Part shown: positions 6,957 to 13,477 of the stretch, in pieces
Layout: each line of letters opens with the position of its first letter
How positions within the stretch are numbered: the stretch's first letter is position 1
NCBI GenBank assembly: GCA_023142835.1
Contig: JAGLIS010000054.1
Span: forward strand, 1-13,477
Direction: 5' to 3'
Source: Candidatus Pacearchaeota archaeon
Lineage (GTDB): Archaea; Nanobdellota; Nanobdellia; Pacearchaeales; GW2011-AR1
Length of the DNA: 13,477 nucleotides
Position numbers and translations under genes: made by a program
The notes under the pieces: generated by a model
The model's input: only the letters and a program-made list of their open reading frames with translations
The model's database searches: none
Told to the model about the DNA's origin: nothing

Positions 6957-7007
6957 ATGAATCCCATAAAAACATTTAAAAGTATTTCAACTCTAATTCT
7001 AATATAA
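6957..7007 (+). other. Possible leader micro-ORF (16 codons) before RuBisCO
   Basis: ATG at 6957, stop TAA at 7005-7007, encoding MNPIKTFKSISTLILI. Its ATG lies 25 nt after the centre of the strong TATA box, so it could be translated from a leaderless end, and it stops 14 nt before the RuBisCO ATG. It may be a regulatory leader peptide or chance; nothing except the placement supports translation. Confidence 0.25.
6975..6981 (+). promoter_or_regulatory. Proximal TATA-like box of RuBisCO
   Basis: TTTAAAA, which would start a transcript near 7004 and leave a short leader of about 18 nt containing the ribosome binding site at 7013-7018. It overlaps the micro-ORF, so the two promoters would give mRNAs with and without it. 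Confidence 0.35.
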
Positions 7008-7012
7008 TATAC

Positions 7013-7018
7013 AGGTGA
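7013..7018 (+). promoter_or_regulatory. Shine-Dalgarno sequence of RuBisCO
   Basis: AGGTGA three bases before the ATG at 7022. It is a clear anti-16S match at a rather short distance, and stands out because most genes in this window look leaderless. Confidence 0.55.
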
Positions 7019-7021
7019 ACT

Positions 7022-8440
7022 ATGACGATAAAAAAATTCTTAAAATCATTGAATTCTCACCAGGAATCTTATATAAACTTAGATTTGCCTAATCCAAAAA
7101 ATGGAGAATATATGCTCGCTGTTTACCATATGATTCCCACTAAAGAATTAAACTTTCTCCAAGTTGCAACAGAAGTAGCAGCAGAATCTTCAACAGGAAC
7201 AAACTTTGCAGTTCAAACAGAAACCCCATTCTCAAAAACTCTAAACGCCATAGTCTACAAAATTGACTTAAAAAAGAATCTAATCTGGATTGCGTTCCCT
7301 TGGAGACTTTTTGACAGAGGTGGAAACATTCAAAATATTTTAACTTATATCGTCGGAAATGTTTTAGGAATGAAACAAGTGAGTGCTTTAAAACTCCTTG
7401 ATGTCTGGTTCCCTCCAGCAATGTTAGAACAATACGACGGACCAAATTATACCTTAGATGACTTGAGAAAATATCTCAATATTTACAATAGACCTATTCT
7501 TGGAACAATTGTAAAACCAAAGATGGGACTAACCTCTGCAGAATACGCAGAAGTAGCTTACGATTTTTGGGTCGGTGGCGGAGATTTCGTAAAAAATGAC
7601 GAACCCCAAGCGAACCAAGATTTCTGCCCGTATGATAAAATGGTAAAGCACGTAAAAGAAGCGATGGATAAAGCAGTGAAAAAAACTGGGAAGAAAAAAA
7701 TTCATTCCTTCAATGTTTCAGCTTCGGATTTCGACACAATGATTGAAAGATGCGAAATGATTAGAAATGAAGGATTCGAATCTGGAAGTTACGCCTTTTT
7801 AATCGACGGAATCACAGCGGGCTGGATGGCTGTGCAAACTCTTAGAAGAAAATATCCTGACGTGTTTATCCATTTTCACAGGGCGGCACATGGGGCGTTC
7901 ACTCGTCCTGAAAACCCAATAGGTTTTACAGTTTTAGTTCTTTCAAAATTTGCGAGATTGGCTGGAGCTTCGGGAATCCACACAGGGACGGCAGGTGTTG
8001 GAAAAATGAAAGGTGACCCCAAAGAAGATATAACTTCAGCAAATAATATTTTAAAACTTTTAGCGAAGGGTCATTTCTTCGAACAATCTTGGGCAACAGC
8101 CCCGGAAAACGATAAAGATATTTTAAAACTCGTTCATGAAGATAGTGCACATCACGTTATTCTCGAAGACGATAGTTGGAGGGGAATGAAAAAATGTTGT
8201 CCTATTATTTCTGGAGGGCTTAACCCGACGCTGTTAAAACCTTTTATTGACATAATGGGTGGTGTAGATTTTATTACTACAATGGGTGCCGGATGTCACG
8301 CACATCCTAGAGGAACTCAAGCAGGAGCAAAAGCCCTAATCCAATCATGCGAAGCTTACGTTAAAAAAATAGATATTAAAAAATATTCAAAGACACATAA
8401 AGAATTAGCGGAGGCAATTAGTTTCTTTAAGAAAAAATAA
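7022..8440 (+). CDS. rbcL: Form II/III ribulose-bisphosphate carboxylase large chain
   Basis: A 472-aa RuBisCO large subunit that carboxylates ribulose-1,5-bisphosphate to two 3-phosphoglycerates. Catalytic residues are complete: K165 and K167 in GTIVKPKMGL, carbamylated K191 with D193 and E194 in GGGDFVKNDEP, H286/R287/H290 in HFHRAAH, H320 and loop-6 K328 in GIHTGTAGVGKMKG, and S397-G398-G399. The sequence closely follows my memory of the Methanococcoides burtonii form II/III enzyme, including NDEPQANQDFCPY and the insertion around 350-391 (GHFFEQSW, HHVILEDDSW) that acts as an assembly domain there. In archaea this type is linked to AMP/nucleoside ribose salvage with AMP phosphorylase and ribose-1,5-bisphosphate isomerase; neither is in the window, and there is no phosphoribulokinase. 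The start is fixed by AGGTGA just upstream. The antiporter begins one base after the stop, so they are probably co-transcribed. Confidence 0.97.
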   Translation: MTIKKFLKSLNSHQESYINLDLPNPKNGEYMLAVYHMIPTKELNFLQVATEVAAESSTGTNFAVQTETPFSKTLNAIVYKIDLKKNLIWIAFPWRLFDRGGNIQNILTYIVGNVLGMKQVSALKLLDVWFPPAMLEQYDGPNYTLDDLRKYLNIYNRPILGTIVKPKMGLTSAEYAEVAYDFWVGGGDFVKNDEPQANQDFCPYDKMVKHVKEAMDKAVKKTGKKKIHSFNVSASDFDTMIERCEMIRNEGFESGSYAFLIDGITAGWMAVQTLRRKYPDVFIHFHRAAHGAFTRPENPIGFTVLVLSKFARLAGASGIHTGTAGVGKMKGDPKEDITSANNILKLLAKGHFFEQSWATAPENDKDILKLVHEDSAHHVILEDDSWRGMKKCCPIISGGLNPTLLKPFIDIMGGVDFITTMGAGCHAHPRGTQAGAKALIQSCEAYVKKIDIKKYSKTHKELAEAISFFKKK

Positions 8441-8441
8441 A

Positions 8442-10148
8442 ATGGAAGTATTCGTAGAACTTAGCATCATCATCGGAATAACTGTTTTAGTAGCAGGGAT
8501 AACAAGATTATTAAAACAACCCCTTATAATCGGATATATTCTAACAGGGATAATTGTCAGCCCTTATTTTTTAAACATCGTTAATTCCACCGAGACGATA
8601 AAAGTATTCTCACAAATCGGAGTCGCATTACTTCTCTTTATCATCGGTCTAAGCTTGAGTCCTAAAGTTATAAAAGAAGTTGGTAAAGTTTCCTTAGTCA
8701 CGGGAATCGGTCAGATTATTTTCACGTCTTTGATTGGTTTTTTCATATGTAAAGTACTAGGTTTCTCGACGATTATTTCATTCTACATCGCCATCGCTCT
8801 AACATTCAGCAGTACAATTATAATTATGAAACTTTTATCTGATAAAAAAGATTTAGAAAAACTATACGGAAAAATTTCAGTTGGCTTTTTATTAGTCCAA
8901 GACATTTTCGTGATACTTCTCTTAATGGTAATCTCTTCTTTTTCAGGTAACCTCAGCATGACCAATATATCTCTCGGAGCGATTACAAGTGGAATTTTAC
9001 TAATCGCAGGATTCGTTTTAATAAGCATTTATGTTCTCCCTAATCTCTCGAAATTTTTCGCCAAGTCCCAAGAGTTCCTGTTTTTATTCTCGATTGGATG
9101 GGGTTTAGGGTTAGCTTCTTTATTCCATTACATGGGATTCTCGATGGAGATAGGCGCCTTAATCGCAGGTATCGCCCTTTCCGTGTCCCCTTATCACTAT
9201 GAGATTAGCTCAAAGATGAGACCCCTAAGAGATTTCTTCATCATCCTATTCTTCATACTTCTCGGATCACAAATGATTTTTGGAAACATAAGTCAACTTA
9301 TTGTCCCGGCGATTATCCTCTCATTATTCATCCTTATTGGAAATCCACTTATTGTTATGACCTTGATGGGCTTTCTGGGATACAAAAAAAAAGTAGGTTT
9401 TCAAGCAGGTCTCACCGTCGCTCAAATAAGCGAATTCTCCTTAATCCTTGTAACCTTAGGCGTTAGTGCCGGACATTTAACAGGAGAAATATTATCACTA
9501 GTTACAATCATCGGTTTAATAACCATCTCCGGTTCAACATATCTCATAACCTACTCCGACAAAATATATCCTTATTTGTCCAAATACCTCTCAATATTTG
9601 AAAGGAAAAACCTTAGGGAAGAAGGACTAGACTCCCAAGGTTACGATCTCATCTTATTTGGATACAACCGAATCGGATACGATCTTTTAAAATCCTTCAG
9701 AAAATTAAAAAAGAAATTCTTAGTTGTAGATTATAATCCTGAAACAAATTTAGAATTATCTAATGAGGATATTGAATGTATATATGGGGATGCCGACGAC
9801 GAAGAATTCCTAAACGGATTAAATTTAACAGAATCTAAAATGATTGTTTCAACAATACCTGAGTTCGATACGAACATGTTATTAATTAGTAAAATTAGAC
9901 AGATAAATAAAAAAGCAATTATAATGGTTATCTCTCATAACATTGAAGAGGCAAACGAATTATATAAGATTGGCGCAACCTATGTTATCATGCCTCATTT
10001 TTTAGGGGGAAGTCATGCTTCAATGATGATTAACGAATATCAGTTAGATGTTAATAAATTCTTGAAAGAAAAGGAGAAGCATATTAAATATCTTAAAACT
10101 CGGAAAAAATTAGGCTATGAACATCCAAAACCCGAGAAGCATAGATAA
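8442..10148 (+). CDS. CPA2-type monovalent cation/H+ antiporter with RCK (TrkA-N) domain
   Basis: A 568-aa membrane protein. Residues 1-375 contain about 12 hydrophobic helices of the KefB/NapA-like Na+(K+)/H+ exchanger fold. LTFSSTIIIMKLLSDKKDL (120-138) and VQD (152-154), with D154 the likely transport aspartate, match the CPA2 core. A cytosolic Rossmann domain follows (401-530): YDLILFGYNRIGYDLL, an NAD-binding glycine loop with one glycine replaced by Asn, and D430 at the end of strand 2. This is the TrkA-N/RCK type that gates transport by nucleotide. There is no TrkA-C domain, and the basic tail is short. Either K+ or Na+ could be the substrate. The start is one base after the RuBisCO stop with no separate promoter, indicating an operon, although a functional link to RuBisCO is not known. 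Confidence 0.92.
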   Translation: MEVFVELSIIIGITVLVAGITRLLKQPLIIGYILTGIIVSPYFLNIVNSTETIKVFSQIGVALLLFIIGLSLSPKVIKEVGKVSLVTGIGQIIFTSLIGFFICKVLGFSTIISFYIAIALTFSSTIIIMKLLSDKKDLEKLYGKISVGFLLVQDIFVILLLMVISSFSGNLSMTNISLGAITSGILLIAGFVLISIYVLPNLSKFFAKSQEFLFLFSIGWGLGLASLFHYMGFSMEIGALIAGIALSVSPYHYEISSKMRPLRDFFIILFFILLGSQMIFGNISQLIVPAIILSLFILIGNPLIVMTLMGFLGYKKKVGFQAGLTVAQISEFSLILVTLGVSAGHLTGEILSLVTIIGLITISGSTYLITYSDKIYPYLSKYLSIFERKNLREEGLDSQGYDLILFGYNRIGYDLLKSFRKLKKKFLVVDYNPETNLELSNEDIECIYGDADDEEFLNGLNLTESKMIVSTIPEFDTNMLLISKIRQINKKAIIMVISHNIEEANELYKIGATYVIMPHFLGGSHASMMINEYQLDVNKFLKEKEKHIKYLKTRKKLGYEHPKPEKHR

Positions 10149-10156
10149 CTTAAATA
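10149..10156 (+). promoter_or_regulatory. TATA box of the Ca2+-ATPase gene
   Basis: CTTAAATA directly after the antiporter stop codon, centred about 22 nt before the ATG at 10175. It suggests an independent start, though read-through from the RuBisCO operon is possible because the gap is only 26 nt. Confidence 0.45.
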
Positions 10157-10174
10157 AGAAATAAAATATTTATT

Positions 10175-12799
10175 ATGGAAAATTTAAAAGGTTTGACAGA
10201 AAAAGAAGCAAAGGAAAAACTAGGAGAGTATGGACTAAATGAATTAAAAGAGATTCTTCACGTTTCCCCCTTGAGGATTCTTCTAAGGCAGATTAAAAAT
10301 AATTTTGTGATTTATTTATTATCTGTGGCAGCTATTATTTCATTCTTCGTCGGTAAATCCGTTACAGCATATACCATCTTAGTAGTTATAGTAGTCGTGA
10401 TAGGTATAGGATTTTTTCAAGAATACAAAGCGGAAAAAGCTATTTCTGCACTGAAAAGAATGATTATGCCCATCTCAATAGTAATAAGAGATGGGAAAGA
10501 GATTGAAGTTCCATCAAAAGAAATCGTTCCAGGAGATATAATCATTTTAAGAACTGGAGAAAAAATCCCTGCAGATTGTTTGATTTTAGAAGCAAAAGAG
10601 TTGAGAGTTAACGAAGCTGTTTTAACCGGAGAGTCTCAGGAAGTAAAAAAAATTGAGACAAAAAATGAGAAAGATTACAAAAAAGAAAACCAAATTTTTA
10701 TGGGAACTCTTATTGTTAATGGTAGATGCGTAGCAAAGGTCTTACATACGGGGATGAATAGTGAATTTGGAAAAATAGCAGGAATGATTTCGACTGCAGA
10801 AAAAGAATTGCCCTTACAAGAAAAAATAAACAGTATAACTAAATATATGGTCTTTGTGGTACTGACAGTTTCCATCTTAACTGGATTCGTCATGCTAGTA
10901 AGGGGTGCTCCAATTTCTTACGAGTTATTTGTAGATGTTTTAATTGTAGTAATTGCTTTATCCGTTTCCGCATTCCCCGAAGGATTACCTGTTGTATTAA
11001 TGACAACTCTTGCTTCAGGCGCGTATAACATGGCCAAAAAAAATGCCATTGTTAACAGAATGTCAATTATTGAGACTCTTGGAGAAACCACAGTTATCTG
11101 TTCTGACAAAACTGGAACTATAACAACAAGTGAAATGACTGCAAGAAAAATATTTTGCGACAATAAGATTTTTGAGATATCTGGAACAGGCTATGAGGCC
11201 ACAGGAGATTTTTCATACAATGGAGAAAAAATTAATATTCAAAAAAATAATTCATTAAACCTTCTTCTAAAAGCAGGAATATTATGCAACGATTCAAAAA
11301 TTAAAAGAACAGGTACTGGTAACGAATACAGTTTAAGAGGAACTTCTACGGAAGGAGCATTATTGATTGCCTCTGCTAAGGCTGGAATCTTCGTAGAAGA
11401 CTTGAAGATCATAAGAAAAAGAGAGACGCCCTTTAATTCAGAAAGAAAAATTATGTCTGTAGAAGTCAAAGAAAAAAACGGGACTTATATATACGTAAAA
11501 GGTGCTCTCGAAGTATTATTAGAAAATTGCAAATTTATCCAAAGAGAAGACAGGATATTTACACTTCGCGAAAAAGATAAAAAACTTATAATAAAAAATG
11601 GTCAAGAATTAACTTCAAAATCTCTAAGGACACTTGCAATAGCTTACAAAAAATCTAGTTCCAATAAAAATTCATTCGAAGAAGAACTTATCTTTTTAGG
11701 ATTAGTTGGAATGGAAGATCCTCCAAGAGAAGAAGTGAAAGAAGCTATAAAACTTTGTTATGATGCGGGAATAAAAGTAAAAATGATTACTGGAGATAAT
11801 AAAGAAACCGCAATAGCCATTGCAAAACAAATAAATCTTAAAAAAGGAGAAGTTATCGAGGGGAAAGAGATAGATAATTTTAGTGATGAGGATTTAGTAA
11901 GGGTTGTTAGGGGTGCAGTTATTTTTGCGAGGGTTCGACCGGAACACAAATTAAGAATTGTTAAAGCACTAAAACAAAACGGGGAAATCGTGACAATGAC
12001 TGGCGATGGTGTAAATGATGCTCCTGCACTAAAAGAAGCGCACATTGGCGTCGCTATGGGTATAGGGGGAACAGACGTAACAAGAGAGGTAGCAGACCTA
12101 ACACTAAAAGATAACAACTTCGCCACAATGGTTTCCGCAATCAGAGAAGGAAGAACAATTTTTAACAACATTCAAAAGTTTGCAACTTACCAACTGTCCT
12201 GCAACTACGCAGAACTTTTTGTAATTTTTTTTGGTATCCTTTTAGGATTGCCTTTACCCTTACTCGCATTACAAATTTTATTCATGAATCTCATCACAGA
12301 TAATCTTCCTGCAATCACCCTAGGGTTTAATCAATCCTCTCAAGATGTTATGAAAACAAAACCCCGAAAAAAATCTCAAATTTTAAATAAAAATCTCATA
12401 ACTTTAATCCTACTTACGGGAACAATAATTGGTCTCATAGTTCTCGGAGTATTCTACTTTTCCCTTACTGTTTTAAAACAAGAACTTATAACAGCTAGGA
12501 CAACAGCCCTGGTAACACTTATATTTTTTGAAATAGCAAATGCTTTTAATTTCAGATCATTCAGAAAACAAGTCTTGAATCGTTCCCTTTTTATAAACAA
12601 ATCATTAGTTTACGCATCGGCTATTTCAATACTAGCTACCCTGCTTATAATTTACACTCCTTTAAACAAAGTATTCGAAACTGCTCCAATCAGCTTATTT
12701 AATTTCCTATTAGCCTTTGTAGCATCATTATCAATAATCTTTATTTTCGATATTTTAAAAGCACGGAAAGGTGACTTGAATAAACAAGATAATCATTAA
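10175..12799 (+). CDS. P-type Ca2+-transporting ATPase (P2A-like)
   Basis: An 874-aa pump that expels Ca2+ using ATP through an aspartyl-phosphate. Layout: N-terminal cation-ATPase domain (GLTEKEAKEKLGEYGLNEL), M1-M2, actuator domain with TGES (151-154), M3-M4 with PEGLP (268-272), phosphorylation loop DKTGTIT with D311, nucleotide domain with VKGA (441-444), hinge MITGDNKETA and MTGDGVNDAP, then six C-terminal helices. Ca2+ ligands known from SERCA appear conserved: E269 (M4), N677 and E680 (M5, SCNYAEL), N705, T708 and D709 (M6, NLITDN) and E786 (M8, FEIANAFN). This supports both Ca2+ sites rather than the single site of plasma-membrane types. There is no calmodulin-binding tail. It follows the antiporter by 26 nt and has its own TATA-like box. 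Mn2+ transport is an alternative. Confidence 0.94.
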   Translation: MENLKGLTEKEAKEKLGEYGLNELKEILHVSPLRILLRQIKNNFVIYLLSVAAIISFFVGKSVTAYTILVVIVVVIGIGFFQEYKAEKAISALKRMIMPISIVIRDGKEIEVPSKEIVPGDIIILRTGEKIPADCLILEAKELRVNEAVLTGESQEVKKIETKNEKDYKKENQIFMGTLIVNGRCVAKVLHTGMNSEFGKIAGMISTAEKELPLQEKINSITKYMVFVVLTVSILTGFVMLVRGAPISYELFVDVLIVVIALSVSAFPEGLPVVLMTTLASGAYNMAKKNAIVNRMSIIETLGETTVICSDKTGTITTSEMTARKIFCDNKIFEISGTGYEATGDFSYNGEKINIQKNNSLNLLLKAGILCNDSKIKRTGTGNEYSLRGTSTEGALLIASAKAGIFVEDLKIIRKRETPFNSERKIMSVEVKEKNGTYIYVKGALEVLLENCKFIQREDRIFTLREKDKKLIIKNGQELTSKSLRTLAIAYKKSSSNKNSFEEELIFLGLVGMEDPPREEVKEAIKLCYDAGIKVKMITGDNKETAIAIAKQINLKKGEVIEGKEIDNFSDEDLVRVVRGAVIFARVRPEHKLRIVKALKQNGEIVTMTGDGVNDAPALKEAHIGVAMGIGGTDVTREVADLTLKDNNFATMVSAIREGRTIFNNIQKFATYQLSCNYAELFVIFFGILLGLPLPLLALQILFMNLITDNLPAITLGFNQSSQDVMKTKPRKKSQILNKNLITLILLTGTIIGLIVLGVFYFSLTVLKQELITARTTALVTLIFFEIANAFNFRSFRKQVLNRSLFINKSLVYASAISILATLLIIYTPLNKVFETAPISLFNFLLAFVASLSIIFIFDILKARKGDLNKQDNH

Positions 12800-12824
12800 A
12801 AGTTCCCTGCAGATAAACAAAATC

Positions 12825-12832
12825 TTTAAAAA
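12825..12832 (+). promoter_or_regulatory. TATA box of the L35Ae-L10e operon
   Basis: TTTAAAAA, centred 25 nt before the ATG at 12854; predicts leaderless mRNA for the first ribosomal protein gene. Confidence 0.5.
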
Positions 12833-12853
12833 CAAACATTTCACCTAACTAAT

Positions 12854-13120
12854 ATGGTCATTGCAAAAGTTATACAGTTCCGAAGAGGACGAAAGACATA
12901 TACTCCAAGACACTTCCTTATAGAAATTTCTGGCGTAGATTCAATAGAAAAGGCAAAAGAGTTCGTAGGTAAAACCGTTGAATGGAAGAGCTCCGGAAAA
13001 GAACCAAAGATAATCAAAGGTAAAATCGCGTCGACTCATGGAGGAAACGGAGTAATCCGAGCAATCTTCGAAAAAGGTTTACCTGGACAATCAATCGGAA
13101 CAGACGTAGAAATAATCTAA
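12854..13120 (+). CDS. rpl35ae: 50S ribosomal protein L35Ae (eL33)
   Basis: An 88-aa large-subunit protein found in archaea and eukaryotes. Family features seen: an N-terminal strand followed by RRGRKTYTPRHFLIEI, the segment AKEFVGKTVEWKS, then KIIKGKIASTHGGNGVIRAI with the conserved HG.NG.VRA-type motif and a final LPGQSIGTDVEII. The length is typical of archaeal members. The start is supported by the TATA box 25 nt upstream. One base separates its stop from the L10e start, so the two form an operon. Confidence 0.94.
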   Translation: MVIAKVIQFRRGRKTYTPRHFLIEISGVDSIEKAKEFVGKTVEWKSSGKEPKIIKGKIASTHGGNGVIRAIFEKGLPGQSIGTDVEII

Positions 13121-13121
13121 A

Positions 13122-13477
13122 ATGGCATTAAGAAAAAGTTCGGCATATAGTAAGCGTTACGCGAGACCATATACTCGGAAGTCCAAAAAACGAACAAAGT
13201 CCTACATAAAAACCGTTCCAAATTCTCAAATTGTTAAATTCAAAATGGGTGACTTAAAAGGATTCAAAAACGGAGACTATCCTATCCAACTTCATGTTAT
13301 CTCAAAAGAAAATTGTCAAGTTAGGGATAATTCTATAGAAGCTGTAAGACAGTATCTCAATAGGTTCCTTCAAACAAAGGGTGGAGAGGGATTCTATCTT
13401 GAAGTAAAAATCTATCCCCATCATATTCTAAGAGAAAATAAAATGCTTACAGGTGCAGGAGCTGACCGTATGCAGAC
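13122..13477 (+). CDS. rpl10e: 50S ribosomal protein L10e (uL16), 3' partial
   Basis: The frame starts at ATG 13122 and is open to the end of the window (118 full codons). The product begins MALRKSSAYSKRYARPYTRK and contains PNSQIVKFKMGD, YPIQLHVISKENCQVRDNSI, FYLEVKIYPHHILRENKML and TGAGADRMQT. These are hallmarks of archaeal/eukaryal L10e, which lies at the tRNA-binding face of the large subunit. About 50-60 residues should be missing at the C-terminus. It starts one base after the L35Ae stop without its own promoter and is translated from the shared mRNA. Confidence 0.95.
   Translation, partial: MALRKSSAYSKRYARPYTRKSKKRTKSYIKTVPNSQIVKFKMGDLKGFKNGDYPIQLHVISKENCQVRDNSIEAVRQYLNRFLQTKGGEGFYLEVKIYPHHILRENKMLTGAGADRMQ

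Noticed and set aside
7140..7445. Minus-strand frame of 101 codons inside RuBisCO
   Set aside because: It is antisense to a highly conserved coding region, is leucine-rich and has no family features.
11758..12171. Minus-strand frame of 137 codons inside the Ca2+-ATPase gene
   Set aside because: It mirrors the conserved hinge region of the pump and has the low-complexity composition of an antisense frame.
1..13477. DGR template repeat, reverse transcriptase, CRISPR array, insertion sequence or transposase within the window
   Set aside because: By reading, no second copy resembling 3781-3852, no reverse transcriptase or transposase motifs, and no regularly spaced repeats were found.

Overview
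The window looks like chromosomal DNA from an AT-rich archaeon, most likely a DPANN lineage of the Pacearchaeota/Woesearchaeota type. The evidence is archaeal translation genes (aIF5B, ribosomal proteins L35Ae and L10e), a TrmB-type regulator, a tRNA without an encoded CCA end, and archaeal promoters. Most genes have an AT-rich TATA box centred about 23-28 nt upstream of the ATG, so their mRNAs should be leaderless. The lineage assignment is an inference from gene content, not a tree.

Left part (1-3007): the 3' part of a TrmB-family regulator runs into a convergent minus-strand pair. That pair is a DnaQ-type DEDDh exonuclease and, upstream of it, translation factor aIF5B. Each of the two has its own TATA-like box.

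Middle (3119-6806): a protein of about 245 aa whose last ~40 codons form a sharply GC-richer block dominated by NNY codons. I read this as the variable region of a diversity-generating retroelement (DGR) target gene. No reverse transcriptase or template repeat is visible here. It is followed by a tRNA-Val(TAC), a small membrane-anchored six-cysteine protein, a 617-aa nucleotidyltransferase with a HEPN-like helical region in the same chain, and a convergent 118-aa orphan whose stop codon directly abuts the previous one.

Right part (6927-13477): a complete form II/III RuBisCO large subunit, very close to the type known from Methanococcoides burtonii, with all catalytic residues. It has an unusual leader: two TATA boxes, a 16-codon micro-ORF and a Shine-Dalgarno sequence. 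One base after it starts a CPA2-type cation/proton antiporter with a C-terminal NAD-binding RCK/TrkA-N domain. Next comes a Ca2+-type P-ATPase with its own promoter, then L35Ae and the 5' part of L10e. In related archaea RuBisCO of this type acts in AMP/nucleoside ribose salvage, but no other gene of that pathway lies in the window. The antiporter and Ca2+ pump suggest a block for ion homeostasis beside it.

The most interesting signals are the putative DGR variable region, the RuBisCO leader with its antiporter partner, and the single-chain nucleotidyltransferase/HEPN-like protein.
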